Assembly: GCF_013407835.1 (NCBI RefSeq)
Contig: NZ_JACCBI010000001.1
Location: 620,001 to 684,000 of the forward strand
Reading direction: 5' to 3'
Length of the DNA: 64,000 nt
DNA from: Agromyces atrinae
GTDB taxonomy: Bacteria; Actinomycetota; Actinomycetes; Actinomycetales; Microbacteriaceae
Positions 17,791-27,764 of the stretch are shown here, piece after piece (the first letter of the stretch is position 1; each line of letters begins with the position of its first letter). The notes beneath the pieces were generated by a model. That model worked only from the letters and a program-made list of their open reading frames with translations, was not told the origin of the DNA and did not search any database. Made by a program: the position numbers and the translations under genes.

Positions 17791-20256
17791 TCAACCGCCG
17801 ATACGTCGACCGACCGCGCCCACGACGGCATCCAGGATGACGCCGGATGCGTCGCGCTTCGCTCCGGCTTCGGGGAGAGCGCGAACGCTTCCGTCGATTC
17901 CGACGGCGTGCGCCGGTGCCGGTCCGACCCACGCGAGAGCCAGTTCGCTCTCGCCCTTGAGGAAGCGCTGCGCACGGACGCCGCCGGTCGCGCGACCCTT
18001 GCCGGGGAACTCCGCGAACGACGACACCTTGCCCGACCCGGGCTCGGTGCCGAGCAGAGTGTCGGCGCCGGCCGCGATCGTCACGACGACCGACTCCTCG
18101 AGTTCGGCAGGAGTGAGCGCGGTGAAGTGGATGACGCGATTGCCCGCGCCGAGCTTGATGCCCGCCATTCCCCCGGCTGTCGTGCCCTGCGGGCGCACGG
18201 ATGACGCGGAGAAGTGCAAGAGCTGGGCATCGCTCGTCGTGAAGACCAGCTCGTCGTCATCCGCGGCGCTCGTCGCACCCACGACCTCGTCGGAGCCCTT
18301 GAGGGCGATGACCTCGAAGTCGGGACGGTTCGGGTAGGCGCCCGGCGCGACCCGCTTGACCACGCCGTCGCGCGTGCCGACGACGATCGGAGTCTCGGAC
18401 GTGAGCGACACGATCGCGAGCACGCGCTCGGCACGGTCGGCGAGTGCGAGGTAGTCGTGGACGCGGACGCCGGCGCCGAGCTGGACCGAGTTGCCGGGCA
18501 GCACGGGAAGCTCGAGCGGCGAGAACCGGATGAGGCGCCCGCGGCTCGTGACGGCACCGATCTCGCTCCGGCTCGTGGTGTCGAGCGTCGAGAGGATCGC
18601 ATCGTGCTTGCTGCGTCGGGCCGGGGGAGTGACGACGAGCTCGCCCTCGGTCGCGTCGACGCGAGCGACACGACCCGTCGCGCTGAGCAGCACTCGGCAC
18701 GCGGTGTCGGCGAGTTCGAGGCTTGCGGCGGCGGCGCGCTTGGCGGCCGCTCCCGTCGGGGTCGCGCGGGCCTCCGTCAGGAGTGTGCGGCGCGGCGTGC
18801 CGTGCTTCTCGGAGACCTCACCGAGCTCGCGAGAGACGAGGGCGCGGATGTTCCGTTCACTGCTCAGGAGCTCTTCGAGCGTCGCGATCTCGGCGAGGAG
18901 CGCGTCGCGCTCGGCCTCGAGTTCGATGCGGGAGAACTTCGTGAGGCGTCGCAGGCGCAGCTCGAGGATGTACTCGGCCTGCAGCTGACTGAGGTCGAAG
19001 ACGTCCTGCAGCTTCGTGCGGGCCTGCTCGGAGTCATCGCTCGCGCGGATGACCTGGATGACCTCGTCGATGTCGAGGATCGCGACGAGCAGTCCCTCGA
19101 CGAGGTGGAGACGCTCACGGCGGCGCGCGAGTCGATACTGCGAGCGACGGGTGACGACGCGGATGCGGTGGCCGATGAAGACGAGCAGGAGTTCGCGGAG
19201 TCCGAGCGTCTGCGGCTGGCCGTCGACGAGGGCGACGTTGTTGATGTTGAACGAGTCTTCGAGGGGTGTGAGCCGGTAGAGCTGCTCGAGCACGGCGTCG
19301 GGGTTGAAGCCGGTCTTGATCCCGATCACGAGGCGCAAGCCGTTCGTGCGGTCGGTGAGGTCGGTGACATCGGAGATGCCGGTGATCTTCTTAGCGTTGA
19401 CGCCGTCCTTGATCTTCTCGATGACCTTCTCGGGCCCGACGAGGTAGGGGAGCTCCGTGACGACGAGACCGGTCTTGCGGGCCGTGATCGACTCGACGGA
19501 GACACGTGCGCGCGTCTTGAACGAGCCGCGCCCGTTGGCGTACGCATCGCGCACCCCGGCGAGGCCCACGATGGTTCCGCCCGAGGGGAAGTCGGGGCCG
19601 GGCACGAACTCCATGAGTTCGTCGAGCTCGGCCGACGGATTCTCGATGAGATGGCGCGCGGCGGCCACGACCTCGATGAGATTGTGCGGAGCCATGTTCG
19701 TCGCCATGCCGACGGCGATGCCGCTCGCGCCGTTGACGAGGAGTGCGGGTATCGCAGCGGGGAGCACATCGGGCTGGGTGAGCTGATTGTCGTAGTTCGG
19801 CACGAAGTCCACGACGTCTTCGTCGAGATCGGCCGTCATGGCGAGAGCGGCGGCGGCGAGGCGGGCCTCGGTGTAGCGGGGCGCGGCGGGACCGTCGTCG
19901 AGTGAGCCGAAGTTTCCGTGTCCGTCGATGAAGGGAACACGCAGAGTGAAGGCCTGAGCCATACGAACGAGAGCGTCGTAGATGGCGGTGTCGCCGTGGG
20001 GGTGGAGCTTTCCCATCACTTCGCCGACGACACGAGCCGACTTCACGTGACCCCGATCGGGGCGGAGACCCATCTCGCTCATCTGGTAGAGGATTCGGCG
20101 CTGCACGGGCTTCAGTCCGTCGCGCGCGTCGGGGAGAGCGCGCGAGTAGATGACGGAATAGGCGTACTCGAGGAACGAGCCCTGCATCTCGGACGCGACG
20201 TCGACGTCTTCGATCTTCTCCACGATGTCGTCGGGCTGCGATTTCGCTCTCTGCAC
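17791..20256 (-). CDS. parC: DNA topoisomerase IV subunit A (ParC-type GyrA homologue)
   Basis: 821 residues. The breakage-reunion domain carries [28 protein letters not shown] and the catalytic Tyr in [10 protein letters not shown] coiled-coil tower with [18 protein letters not shown] follows, then a beta-pinwheel C-terminal domain. No GyrA box (QRRGGRG) is visible in the C-terminal domain, which fits a decatenating topoisomerase IV rather than a supercoiling gyrase. GTG start after AAGGA. Convergent with parE across a 48-bp gap with no obvious hairpin. Confidence 0.88.
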   Translation of the reverse strand: MQRAKSQPDDIVEKIEDVDVASEMQGSFLEYAYSVIYSRALPDARDGLKPVQRRILYQMSEMGLRPDRGHVKSARVVGEVMGKLHPHGDTAIYDALVRMAQAFTLRVPFIDGHGNFGSLDDGPAAPRYTEARLAAAALAMTADLDEDVVDFVPNYDNQLTQPDVLPAAIPALLVNGASGIAVGMATNMAPHNLIEVVAAARHLIENPSAELDELMEFVPGPDFPSGGTIVGLAGVRDAYANGRGSFKTRARVSVESITARKTGLVVTELPYLVGPEKVIEKIKDGVNAKKITGISDVTDLTDRTNGLRLVIGIKTGFNPDAVLEQLYRLTPLEDSFNINNVALVDGQPQTLGLRELLLVFIGHRIRVVTRRSQYRLARRRERLHLVEGLLVAILDIDEVIQVIRASDDSEQARTKLQDVFDLSQLQAEYILELRLRRLTKFSRIELEAERDALLAEIATLEELLSSERNIRALVSRELGEVSEKHGTPRRTLLTEARATPTGAAAKRAAAASLELADTACRVLLSATGRVARVDATEGELVVTPPARRSKHDAILSTLDTTSRSEIGAVTSRGRLIRFSPLELPVLPGNSVQLGAGVRVHDYLALADRAERVLAIVSLTSETPIVVGTRDGVVKRVAPGAYPNRPDFEVIALKGSDEVVGATSAADDDELVFTTSDAQLLHFSASSVRPQGTTAGGMAGIKLGAGNRVIHFTALTPAELEESVVVTIAAGADTLLGTEPGSGKVSSFAEFPGKGRATGGVRAQRFLKGESELALAWVGPAPAHAVGIDGSVRALPEAGAKRDASGVILDAVVGAVGRRIGG

Positions 20257-20317
20257 GGAGGTCCTTCTACGGGATGCGGCGGGGGAGGCTCAGACGGTCT
20301 GTGCCAGACTGAGCGCG

Positions 20318-21466
20318 ATGCCCCCCATGCTACCGGCGGCCCCCGACGGGGCCGTGCGCCTTGCCGACGTCCTGCCGAGTTGCCTCGCGAGCCTCGAGGC
20401 CGAACCCAACATCCTCGGCCTGCCCCCGGCCCGCGCGGCGATCGTCGTGCTCGTCGACGGACTCGGCGCCTCGAACATCAAGTCACGCGCCGGACACGCC
20501 CGGTTCCTCGCCTCACGGCTCGGCAGACGCGACATCGCGATCGGCCACTTCCCGAGCACGACGGCTGCCGGAATCGCGAGCCTCACGACCGGAACCCCGC
20601 CGGGACAGCACGGCCTCGTCGGCTACGCGACGCTCGACACCGAGGCCGACCGGATCGTCAACCAGCTGAACGGCTGGGATCACGGACTGCTCGGCCCGGA
20701 GTGGCAGCGGAGCGAGACGGTCTTCGAGCGGGCCGCCGCTCGGGGCCTCCCGTCGTTCGCCGTCGGACTGCCGCGCTATGCGACCTCCGGGCTCACCGGC
20801 GCCATCCTGCGCGGCGCGGAGTACGTCATCGCCGGTACGCTCACCGAGCGCTTCGCCGAGGCGGAGCGCCTCGCGTCGACCGGCGGCCGCGCGATCATCT
20901 ACGTCTACGTCGCCGAACTCGATGTGATCGCGCACGCGAGCGGGTGGGAATCATCGCGGTGGACCTCCACCCTCGAGACGCTCGACTCCGAACTGGCGTC
21001 CCTCGACGCCCGCCTGCCCCGCGACGTCGGCCTCATCGTCACGGCCGATCATGGGATCGTGGACGTGCCGGCGCACAAGCACGTGTTCCTCGACCGCGAC
21101 CAGGGCCTCCTGGTCGGTGTGCGCCACGTGGGCGGAGAGCCACGGTGCCGGTACCTCTACCTCGAACCCGAACTCGACGATGCGGGGCGCGCGGCCCTGC
21201 TCGACGCGTGGCGCGCCGCCGAGGGCCACCGCGCGTGGGTGTTCTCGCGCGACGAGGCGATCGACGCGGGGCTCTTCGGCGACGTGGATCCCGCGGTGGC
21301 ACCGAGGATCGGCGACATCGTCATCGCTGCGCGCTCGGGGATCGCCTACTACGACGGACGGGATCCGAACGTGCAGTCGCACGGCATGGTCGGCCAGCAC
21401 GGATCGCTGAGCGACGAAGAGACGCGTCTGCCGCTCATCCGAGGCGGAGCGTACCGGCGCGACTGA
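20318..21466 (+). CDS. alkaline phosphatase superfamily phosphodiesterase/nucleotide pyrophosphatase
   Basis: 382 residues of the type I phosphodiesterase/nucleotide pyrophosphatase family. Metal and nucleophile motifs: VVLVDGLGASN, HFPSTTAAGIASLTTG (Thr nucleophile region), YVAELDVIAHASG, VTADHGIVD and HGMVGQHG. The substrate is unknown; the protein has no signal peptide. The ATG at 20318 follows a weak CAGACT box by 7 nt. Divergent from parC, whose start codon lies 61 bp away. Confidence 0.8.
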   Translation: MPPMLPAAPDGAVRLADVLPSCLASLEAEPNILGLPPARAAIVVLVDGLGASNIKSRAGHARFLASRLGRRDIAIGHFPSTTAAGIASLTTGTPPGQHGLVGYATLDTEADRIVNQLNGWDHGLLGPEWQRSETVFERAAARGLPSFAVGLPRYATSGLTGAILRGAEYVIAGTLTERFAEAERLASTGGRAIIYVYVAELDVIAHASGWESSRWTSTLETLDSELASLDARLPRDVGLIVTADHGIVDVPAHKHVFLDRDQGLLVGVRHVGGEPRCRYLYLEPELDDAGRAALLDAWRAAEGHRAWVFSRDEAIDAGLFGDVDPAVAPRIGDIVIAARSGIAYYDGRDPNVQSHGMVGQHGSLSDEETRLPLIRGGAYRRD

Positions 21467-21493
21467 TCGTGCCGATGGTCGGGTCGGGACGAC

Positions 21494-22081
21494 CTAGCTC
21501 GGGAACTGGCGACGCTTGACCTGCGGCTTCGGAAGACGCATGGGGCGCATCTGCAGAGCGCGCATGGCCGCGTACCAGCGCACGCGCTCGACGCGCGATT
21601 CGCCGTACTTCGCCGCGAGCTTCTTCTGCAGGCGGAAGCCGAGCAGGATGCAGTCGATGACGGCGATCGCGAAGAACGCCCACAGGACGAGGATCGAGAT
21701 CATCTGGGCTTCGACGCTCGGCAGGAGTGTCAGGAGGATGACACCGAACATGACCGGGATGAGGACCTCGCCGACGGAGAAGCGAGCGTCGACGTAGTCG
21801 CGGACGAACTTCTTCTGCGGACCCTTGTCGCGGGTCGGGAGGAAGCGCTCGTCTCCCTGTGCCATACCGACACGAGCTCGATCACGAGCCGCAGCAGCCT
21901 TCGCGCGCGCCTGCTTCGCCGCTTCCTTGCGGTCGTCCGGAACGAGGGGGCGCTTGCGCGCGGCCTCTTGCTCGCGACGGGAGGGAGTCGGGGTGCCCTT
22001 GCCCTGCTTCAGGCGGGCCTCCGTCTCTTCGACGGTCTCGATGACGGGTTCGACGCCCTCAGGCACGCTTCGCTTGCTCAC
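21494..22081 (-). CDS. DUF3043 membrane protein
   Basis: 195 residues. A basic, charged N-terminal half (KRPLVPDDRKEAAKQARAKAAA) is followed by RFLPTRDKGPQKKFVRDYVDARFSVGE, two membrane helices at about 116-155, and a basic tail. This is the actinobacterial DUF3043 family of unknown function, found near cytochrome oxidase/erpA genes. The GTG at 22081 has GAGGA upstream. Confidence 0.85.
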   Translation of the reverse strand: MSKRSVPEGVEPVIETVEETEARLKQGKGTPTPSRREQEAARKRPLVPDDRKEAAKQARAKAAAARDRARVGMAQGDERFLPTRDKGPQKKFVRDYVDARFSVGEVLIPVMFGVILLTLLPSVEAQMISILVLWAFFAIAVIDCILLGFRLQKKLAAKYGESRVERVRWYAAMRALQMRPMRLPKPQVKRRQFPS

Positions 22082-22105
22082 ATCAGTCCTCGGATTCGGT
22101 TCCCT

Positions 22106-22113
22106 TAAGATTA
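22106..22113. promoter_or_regulatory. overlapping back-to-back -10 boxes
   Basis: TAAGATTA reads as TAAGAT on the plus strand, 7 nt before the M20 peptidase ATG at 22119 (leaderless), and as TAATCT on the minus strand for the DUF3043 gene, with a short leader and ribosome binding site. The two boxes share bases, so polymerase cannot occupy both at once. Confidence 0.5.
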
Positions 22114-22118
22114 CCCGC

Positions 22119-23528
22119 ATGACAGAGACCCTGCCGACCGAAGTTCACCCGCTCGATTCCGCCATCCGCGAATCCGTCGAGCTCGGGCTGCCGCGCACGA
22201 TCGCCGATCTCTCGCGTCTCGTCCGCATCCCCTCGGTGTCGTGGGCCGCCTTCGACGCCGCCCATGTCGCGACGAGCGCCGAGGCCGTCGCCGAGCTCGC
22301 GCGGGGCCTCGAGGTGTTCGACACCGTCGAGATCCGTCGTGCGGCGACCGAGTCGGGGGAGCAGGGCCAGCCGGCCGTACTCGCCCGCCGAGAGGCAAAG
22401 AACGGACGCCCGACGGTACTGCTGTACGCGCACCACGACGTTCAGCCGCCCGGCGACGACGAGCACTGGTCGACGCCCCCGTTCGAGCCGACGGTCGTCG
22501 GCGAGCGGCTCTACGGCCGCGGTTCGGCGGATGACAAGGCCGGCGTGATGGCGCACATCGCTGCCATCCGTTCGCTCCTCGAGGTCGGGGGAGGCGACCC
22601 CGACCTCGGAATCGTCCTCTTCGTCGAGGGCGAGGAGGAGTTCGGTTCGCGATCGTTCGCGAACTTCCTCGCCGAGAACCGCGAGGCGCTCGAGGCCGAC
22701 GTCATCATCGTCGCCGACTCGAACAACTGGGACATCGACACCCCCGCGGTCACGGTCGCCCTGCGCGGCAACGTCACACTCCGCCTCACCGTGTCGACGC
22801 TCTCTCACGCGTCGCATTCGGGAATGTTCGGCGGACCGGTGCCCGACGCCATGCTCGCGACCATCCGTCTGCTCGCGACGCTCCACGACGACGAGGGCGC
22901 CGTCGCCGTCGACGGCCTCACGAGCACCGAGTTCGAGACGCCCGACTACTCCGAGGAGCAGCTGCGCGACGAGGCGGGACTCCTCGACGGCGTGATGCCG
23001 ATCGGGCGCGGCAGCATCCTCTCGCGCATCTGGGCGCAGCCGGCCATCACCGTCACGGGAATCGACGCACCGAGCGTCGCGAACGCGTCGAACACGTTGT
23101 CGCCGTCGATCTCGGTGCGCGTCAGCGCACGTATCGCCCCGGGGCAGGACGCCGCCGAGGCGTTCGAGGCGCTCGAGAAGCACCTCCGTGCACACGCTCC
23201 CTTCGGTGCGCACATCGAGATCGACGACGTCGACACCGGTCAGCCGTTCCTCGTCGACACGAGCGGGTGGGCCGTGGCGGCGATGCGCGAATCGATGGCG
23301 GATGCCTGGGACCGCGAGCCCGTCGACATCGGTGTCGGTGGCTCGATCCCGTTCATCGCCGACCTCGTGCGGGTGTTCCCGTCGGCGCAGATCCTCGTGA
23401 CCGGAGTCGAAGACCCCGATTCGCGTGCGCACAGTCCGAACGAGTCGCTCCACCTCGGGGTGTTCCGCCGCGCCGTGCTGTCGGAAGCGCTCTTCCTCGC
23501 CCGGTTGGACTCCGCAGCGAACGAGTAG
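22119..23528 (+). CDS. M20 family dipeptidase
   Basis: 469 residues, cytoplasmic zinc metallopeptidase. Zinc ligands and catalytic residues are visible in YAHHDVQPPG (His, Asp), GRGSADDKAG (bridging Asp) and FVEGEEEFGS (general-base Glu, Glu ligand). A dimerisation lid follows from about residue 230 (SHASHSGMFGGPVPDAM). M20 dipeptidases of this size cleave dipeptides and related amides. Leaderless start at 22119. Confidence 0.9.
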   Translation: MTETLPTEVHPLDSAIRESVELGLPRTIADLSRLVRIPSVSWAAFDAAHVATSAEAVAELARGLEVFDTVEIRRAATESGEQGQPAVLARREAKNGRPTVLLYAHHDVQPPGDDEHWSTPPFEPTVVGERLYGRGSADDKAGVMAHIAAIRSLLEVGGGDPDLGIVLFVEGEEEFGSRSFANFLAENREALEADVIIVADSNNWDIDTPAVTVALRGNVTLRLTVSTLSHASHSGMFGGPVPDAMLATIRLLATLHDDEGAVAVDGLTSTEFETPDYSEEQLRDEAGLLDGVMPIGRGSILSRIWAQPAITVTGIDAPSVANASNTLSPSISVRVSARIAPGQDAAEAFEALEKHLRAHAPFGAHIEIDDVDTGQPFLVDTSGWAVAAMRESMADAWDREPVDIGVGGSIPFIADLVRVFPSAQILVTGVEDPDSRAHSPNESLHLGVFRRAVLSEALFLARLDSAANE

Positions 23529-23562
23529 GGAATGCACAGGCCGATCTCCGTGTTTCACGGTT

Positions 23563-23568
23563 TAGACT
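23563..23568 (+). promoter_or_regulatory. -10 box of erpA
   Basis: TAGACT about 50 nt before the ATG; here a leader with a normal GAGGAG site follows. Confidence 0.45.
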
Positions 23569-23617
23569 GACGAAATCCGCGCGCGTCCCGCGAGCGACCG
23601 AACTACCGAGGAGTGTC

Positions 23618-23989
23618 ATGACTCAGACCGACAGCCCCGAGATCACGGCTACTTCCACCGCCGAGCACGGCGTGCTGCTCAGTGAGCACGCCTCGTCGAA
23701 GGTGCGGAGCCTGCTCGAGCAGGAGGGTCGCGACGACCTGCGCCTGCGCGTCGCCGTTCAGCCCGGCGGCTGCTCCGGCCTCATCTATCAGCTCTACTTC
23801 GACGAGCGATACCTCGACGGCGACGCCGTCGTCGACTTCAGCGGTGTCGAGGTCATCATCGACCAGATGAGCGTGCCCTACCTCGACGGAGCGACGATCG
23901 ACTTCGAGGACACGATCCAGAAGCAGGGATTCACGATCGACAACCCGAACGCTCAGGGCAGCTGCGCGTGCGGAGACTCGTTCCACTGA
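23618..23989 (+). CDS. erpA: A-type iron-sulfur cluster insertion protein
   Basis: 123 residues, HesB/IscA family. The three cluster-binding cysteines are in PGGCSGL and the C-terminal SCACGD. It delivers Fe-S clusters to apoproteins; nearby clients include LipA and the Rieske protein. GAGGAG lies 6 nt before the ATG. Ends 21 bp before a strong terminator. Confidence 0.93.
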   Translation: MTQTDSPEITATSTAEHGVLLSEHASSKVRSLLEQEGRDDLRLRVAVQPGGCSGLIYQLYFDERYLDGDAVVDFSGVEVIIDQMSVPYLDGATIDFEDTIQKQGFTIDNPNAQGSCACGDSFH

Positions 23990-24010
23990 GTTTCAGAACG
24001 ATTTTCTTCC

Positions 24011-24045
24011 CCGGACGGGAGGCCGCAGAGCGGCCTCCCGTCCGG
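24011..24045 (+). terminator. terminator after erpA
   Basis: A perfect 15-bp stem (CCGGACGGGAGGCCG, loop CAGAG, complement) followed by TGTTT. It separates erpA from the ctaCDF operon. Confidence 0.85.
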
Positions 24046-24185
24046 TGTTTCCGGGGTTCGGGGGCGGCTCGCGAAACGGCGACATCCGCGCGGGGTGCAC
24101 ATGTGCGGCACAGAGTCGGAGTAGGCTAGAACGAGATCATGGCGCTTCCCTGTGAAGCGCCCCCGAGTCCTCCGAAAGGTCACCG

Positions 24186-25073
24186 GTGCGCAACAACCGC
24201 CGTCTCCGATGGGCTGCGATTCCGATCGCGGCGACACTCAGTCTTGTACTCGCCGGGTGCACGCAGGCTCAGCTCAACGGCTTCCTGCCGGGATTCGAAG
24301 AGGGGCAGCCCCCCGTCACGAACAACACCGAGCGAGTAGCCGGACTCTGGGTCACGTCCTGGATCGTCCTGCTGATCGTCGGCCTCATCACCTGGGGTCT
24401 GACGATCTGGGCCGTCATCGCCTACCGCCGCCGCAAGGGCCAGACCGGCCTTCCCGTTCAGCTGCGTTACAACATGCCGATCGAGATCTTTTACACGGTC
24501 GTGCCGCTCATCCTCGTCCTGGGCTTCTTCGCCTTCACCGCGCGTGACCAGGCGGCCATCGAGGCGCGCTTCGACGAGCCCGACGTGACCATCGAGGTCG
24601 TGGCCAAGCAGTGGGCATGGGACTTCAACTACGTCGACGAAGACGTCTACTCGCCCGGCATCCAGGCGCAGCTCGACCCGAACGGCGAGCCCGGCTCGAT
24701 CGACCAGTCGGTGCTGCCCACGCTCTACCTGCCCGTCGGCAAGAAGATCGAGATCGAGCTCGAATCGCGCGATGTCATCCACTCCTTCTGGGTCGTCGAC
24801 TTCCTCTACAAGAAGGACATGTACCCGGGAAAGACGAACATCATGTCCGTCATCCCCGAGCGCGAGGGAACGTACGCCGGCAAGTGCGCCGAGCTGTGCG
24901 GCGAGTACCACTCGCTCATGCTCTTCAACGTCGAGGTCGTCTCCGAGGCCGAGTACGAGGACTACATCCAGTCCCTCCGCGACTTGGGCCAGGAAGGCCA
25001 GCTCTCGAGCGAGTACGACCGCAACACGAATCTGCCCGGCACGGGCGCGCCCGAGCTGAAAGAGGAGCACTAA
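24186..25073 (+). CDS. ctaC: cytochrome c oxidase subunit II
   Basis: 295 residues, aa3-type oxidase subunit carrying the CuA centre. The N-terminal lipoprotein signal has the lipobox LAGC (Cys25), followed by two membrane helices (about 50-75 and 97-118) and a cupredoxin domain with CAELCGEYHSLM, which supplies the CuA ligands. Starts GTG. First gene of ctaC-ctaD-ctaF; the lipid modification would need Lgt and Lnt, the latter encoded at 55535-57121. Confidence 0.96.
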   Translation: MRNNRRLRWAAIPIAATLSLVLAGCTQAQLNGFLPGFEEGQPPVTNNTERVAGLWVTSWIVLLIVGLITWGLTIWAVIAYRRRKGQTGLPVQLRYNMPIEIFYTVVPLILVLGFFAFTARDQAAIEARFDEPDVTIEVVAKQWAWDFNYVDEDVYSPGIQAQLDPNGEPGSIDQSVLPTLYLPVGKKIEIELESRDVIHSFWVVDFLYKKDMYPGKTNIMSVIPEREGTYAGKCAELCGEYHSLMLFNVEVVSEAEYEDYIQSLRDLGQEGQLSSEYDRNTNLPGTGAPELKEEH

Positions 25074-25079
25074 GCCGCC

Positions 25080-26804
25080 ATGACCACGACAGCACCAGCT
25101 CCCCGGACGGCTCCGCCCGGCTCGTCGAAAGTCGAGCGCAAGGGCAACATCCTCGTGAAGTGGATCACGTCGACCGACCACAAGGTCATCGGCTACATGT
25201 ACCTCATCACGTCGTTCATCTACTTCTGCATCGCCGGCGTGATGGCACTCATCATCCGCGCACAGCTCTTCGAGCCCGGCCTCGAGATCGTCCAGACGCG
25301 TGAGCAGTACAACCAGCTCTTCACGATGCACGGCACGATCATGCTTCTCATGTTCGCGACGCCGCTCTTCTTCGGCTTCGCGAACGCGCTCATGCCCCTG
25401 CAGATCGGTGCCCCCGACGTCGCGTTCCCGCGACTGAACGCCTTCTCGTACTGGCTGTTCAACTTCGGTTCGCTCATGGCCGTCGCCGGCTTCTTCACCC
25501 CGCAGGGTGCGGCATCGTTCGGTTGGTTCGCGTATCAGCCACTCGCGTCGACGACCTTCTCACCGGGTATCGGTGGAAACCTCTGGATGATCGGCCTCGG
25601 CCTCTCGGGCTTCGGAACGATCCTCGGTGGCGTGAACTTCATCACGACGATCATCACGATGCGCGCTCCGGGCATGACGATGTTCCGCATGCCGATCTTC
25701 ACGTGGAACACCCTCGTGACGTCGATCCTCGTGCTCATGGCCTTCCCGGTGCTCGCCGCGGCAATGCTCGCCGCTGCTGCTGACCGCGTGTTCGGCGCCC
25801 ACGTCTACGACCCTGCCAACGGCGGTGTCATCCTCTGGCAGCACTTGTTCTGGTTCTTCGGACACCCCGAGGTGTACATCATCGCGCTGCCGTTCTTCGG
25901 CATCGTGTCGGAGATCCTGCCGGTGTTCAGCCGCAAGCCGATCTTCGGATACAAGACGCTGGTCTACGCGACGATCGCGATCGCCGCCCTCTCCGTGACG
26001 GTGTGGGCCCACCACATGTACGTCACCGGTTCGGTGCTCCTTCCGTGGTTCGCACTGATGACGATGCTCATCGCGGTGCCTACGGGTGTGAAGATCTTCA
26101 ACTGGATCGGCACGATGTGGCGAGGGTCGGTCACGTTCGAGACGCCGATGATCTGGACGCTCGGCTTCCTCATCACGTTCGTCTTCGGTGGTCTGACCGG
26201 TGTCATCCTCGCGTCGCCCCCGCTCGACTTCCACGTCTCTGACACCTACTTCGTCGTCGCCCACTTCCACTACGTCGTCTTCGGCACGGTCGTGTTCGCC
26301 ATGTTCGCCGGCTTCTACTTCTGGTGGCCCAAGTGGACCGGCAAGATGCTCAACGAGAAGCTCGGCAAGTGGCACTTCTGGCTGCTCTTCATCGGCTTCC
26401 ACACGACGTTCCTCATCCAGCACTGGCTCGGTGTGGTCGTCATGCCCCGCCGGTACTACTCGTACCTGCCGGAAGACAACATCACCTGGATGAACCAGCT
26501 GTCGACGATCGGCGCGATGATCCTCGCCGTCTCGCTCATCCCGTTCTTCCTGAACGTCTACCTGACCGCACGACGCGCTCCGCGGGTCACGGTCAACGAC
26601 CCGTGGGGCTACGGAGCGTCGCTCGAATGGGCGACGAGCTGCCCGCCGCCTCGCCACAACTTCACGTCGATCCCGCGCATCCGTTCGGAGCGTCCGGCAT
26701 TCGACCTGAACCACCCTGAAGCGGGGATCCCCGTCGGAATCGGTCCCGCGAAGGACGCTCCCGACGCCCCGACGTACGACATCGACTCGGAAAAGGTCAA
26801 GTAG
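25080..26804 (+). CDS. ctaD: cytochrome c oxidase subunit I
   Basis: 574 residues, 12 membrane helices. Haem-copper ligands: the low-spin haem His in [20 protein letters not shown] with the CuB His and cross-linked Tyr, HHMYVTG, and HFHYVVFGT. Pumps protons and reduces O2. Six bp after ctaC. Confidence 0.98.
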   Translation: MTTTAPAPRTAPPGSSKVERKGNILVKWITSTDHKVIGYMYLITSFIYFCIAGVMALIIRAQLFEPGLEIVQTREQYNQLFTMHGTIMLLMFATPLFFGFANALMPLQIGAPDVAFPRLNAFSYWLFNFGSLMAVAGFFTPQGAASFGWFAYQPLASTTFSPGIGGNLWMIGLGLSGFGTILGGVNFITTIITMRAPGMTMFRMPIFTWNTLVTSILVLMAFPVLAAAMLAAAADRVFGAHVYDPANGGVILWQHLFWFFGHPEVYIIALPFFGIVSEILPVFSRKPIFGYKTLVYATIAIAALSVTVWAHHMYVTGSVLLPWFALMTMLIAVPTGVKIFNWIGTMWRGSVTFETPMIWTLGFLITFVFGGLTGVILASPPLDFHVSDTYFVVAHFHYVVFGTVVFAMFAGFYFWWPKWTGKMLNEKLGKWHFWLLFIGFHTTFLIQHWLGVVVMPRRYYSYLPEDNITWMNQLSTIGAMILAVSLIPFFLNVYLTARRAPRVTVNDPWGYGASLEWATSCPPPRHNFTSIPRIRSERPAFDLNHPEAGIPVGIGPAKDAPDAPTYDIDSEKVK

Positions 26805-26805
26805 C

Positions 26806-27228
26806 ATGCGCACGAATGTCGTTCTGTTCTGGGTGCTTGCGGTCTTCTTCCTGCTGTCGGCCGCGGTCTACGGCGTCTGGACGTTCTTCGCTGACGGGAA
26901 CAATCACCCCGAGTGGGTCGGCACCGTCTCCATGGCCCTCTCGGCGATCCTCGCCGGCTTCATCGCGTTCTACGTCGGACGTGTGCACTCGGCCCAGGGT
27001 GGAGAGCTGCCCGAGGACCGCGTCGATGCCAACATCGACGACGGTGACGCCGAGCTCGGGTTCTTCAGCCCGTGGAGCTGGTGGCCCATCCTGCTCGCAG
27101 GTTCGGCTGCGTTGCTCTTCCTCGGTCTTGCCGTGGGCTTCTGGATCTGCTTCATCGCCCTCGGCGTCGGCTTCATCAGCCTCGTGGGCTGGGTGTTCGA
27201 GTACTACCGCGGTAACTTCGCGCGCTGA
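26806..27228 (+). CDS. ctaF: cytochrome c oxidase subunit IV, actinobacterial type
   Basis: 140 residues with two N-terminal helices (about 5-27 and 38-57), a polar loop and two C-terminal helices. FFADGNNHPEWVGTVSMALS is typical of the actinobacterial CtaF of the bcc-aa3 supercomplex. Starts one base after the ctaD stop. Ends 18 bp before a hairpin. Confidence 0.93.
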   Translation: MRTNVVLFWVLAVFFLLSAAVYGVWTFFADGNNHPEWVGTVSMALSAILAGFIAFYVGRVHSAQGGELPEDRVDANIDDGDAELGFFSPWSWWPILLAGSAALLFLGLAVGFWICFIALGVGFISLVGWVFEYYRGNFAR

Positions 27229-27246
27229 CTCTCTCAGCAGCATTCG

Positions 27247-27278
27247 CCACGACCTCGCCCCTGTGGGTGAGGTCGTGG
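27247..27278 (+). terminator. terminator of ctaCDF
   Basis: CCACGACCTCGCCC, loop CTGT, GGGTGAGGTCGTGG: a 14-bp stem followed by CTTTCTGCT. It overlaps the first codons assigned to the next gene. Confidence 0.8.
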
Positions 27279-27740
27279 CTTTCTGCTGAGTACGTCGTCG
27301 ACGATGACCTCGTGCTCTGCGTATCGGCCGGCGCGGACCGCGCGCGCGTGAGAGTCAACGTCTCGGTTGAATGCGCTGCGGACTGGTTCGATTGCTACGT
27401 CGGGGTCGACGGCCGGGCGGAGTACGCCGCTGAGGTGAAGCGCATCCTCGAGCGCACTCCATCGCTCTACCTCTCCGCCGCGCTGCCGTCCGCCGTGGTG
27501 GGTACTGCGCGCCTCACCGTCATCGATGACGTCGCGGTACTCAGCTGCATGGCGGTGCGTCCGGAGGCACGACGGCAGGGAATCGCCCGCGCACTCATCA
27601 GCGCGGCTCGGGACGCAGCGCGAGAGCGTGATGTCGTTGCCATCGGTCTTCAGGTCGTCGCGTCGAACACCCCGGCCCGCGCACTCTACGCGGCGGCCGG
27701 CTTCGCAGAGGCCGACGGCTACCACTACCGGGTCAGATGA
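27267..27740 (+). CDS. GNAT acetyltransferase, apparently N-terminally short
   Basis: Up to 157 residues. The C-terminal 90 residues form a GNAT acetyl-CoA core: VGTARLTVIDDVAVLSCMAV, then RPEARRQGIARALI (motif A, Q/R-x-x-G-x-A) and ALYAAAGFAEADGYHYR. The segment before it (CAADWFDCYVGVDGRAEYAAEVKRIL) resembles the middle of larger two-part GNATs, whose first ~80 residues are absent here. The GTG at 27267 lies in the ctaF terminator stem, so the true start may be GTG 27312 or 27348. It may be a truncated remnant or a short functional enzyme. Confidence 0.6.
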   Translation: MRSWLSAEYVVDDDLVLCVSAGADRARVRVNVSVECAADWFDCYVGVDGRAEYAAEVKRILERTPSLYLSAALPSAVVGTARLTVIDDVAVLSCMAVRPEARRQGIARALISAARDAARERDVVAIGLQVVASNTPARALYAAAGFAEADGYHYRVR

Positions 27741-27764
27741 CTCGAGCTCGCGCGGGGAGACGTC

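Noticed and set aside
15664..20256. DNA gyrase gyrB/gyrA
   Set aside because: No GyrA box in the A subunit, convergent layout, and neighbourhood of sigA/DUF7455 rather than dnaN-recF; topoisomerase IV fits better, though gyrase cannot be fully excluded without the rest of the genome.
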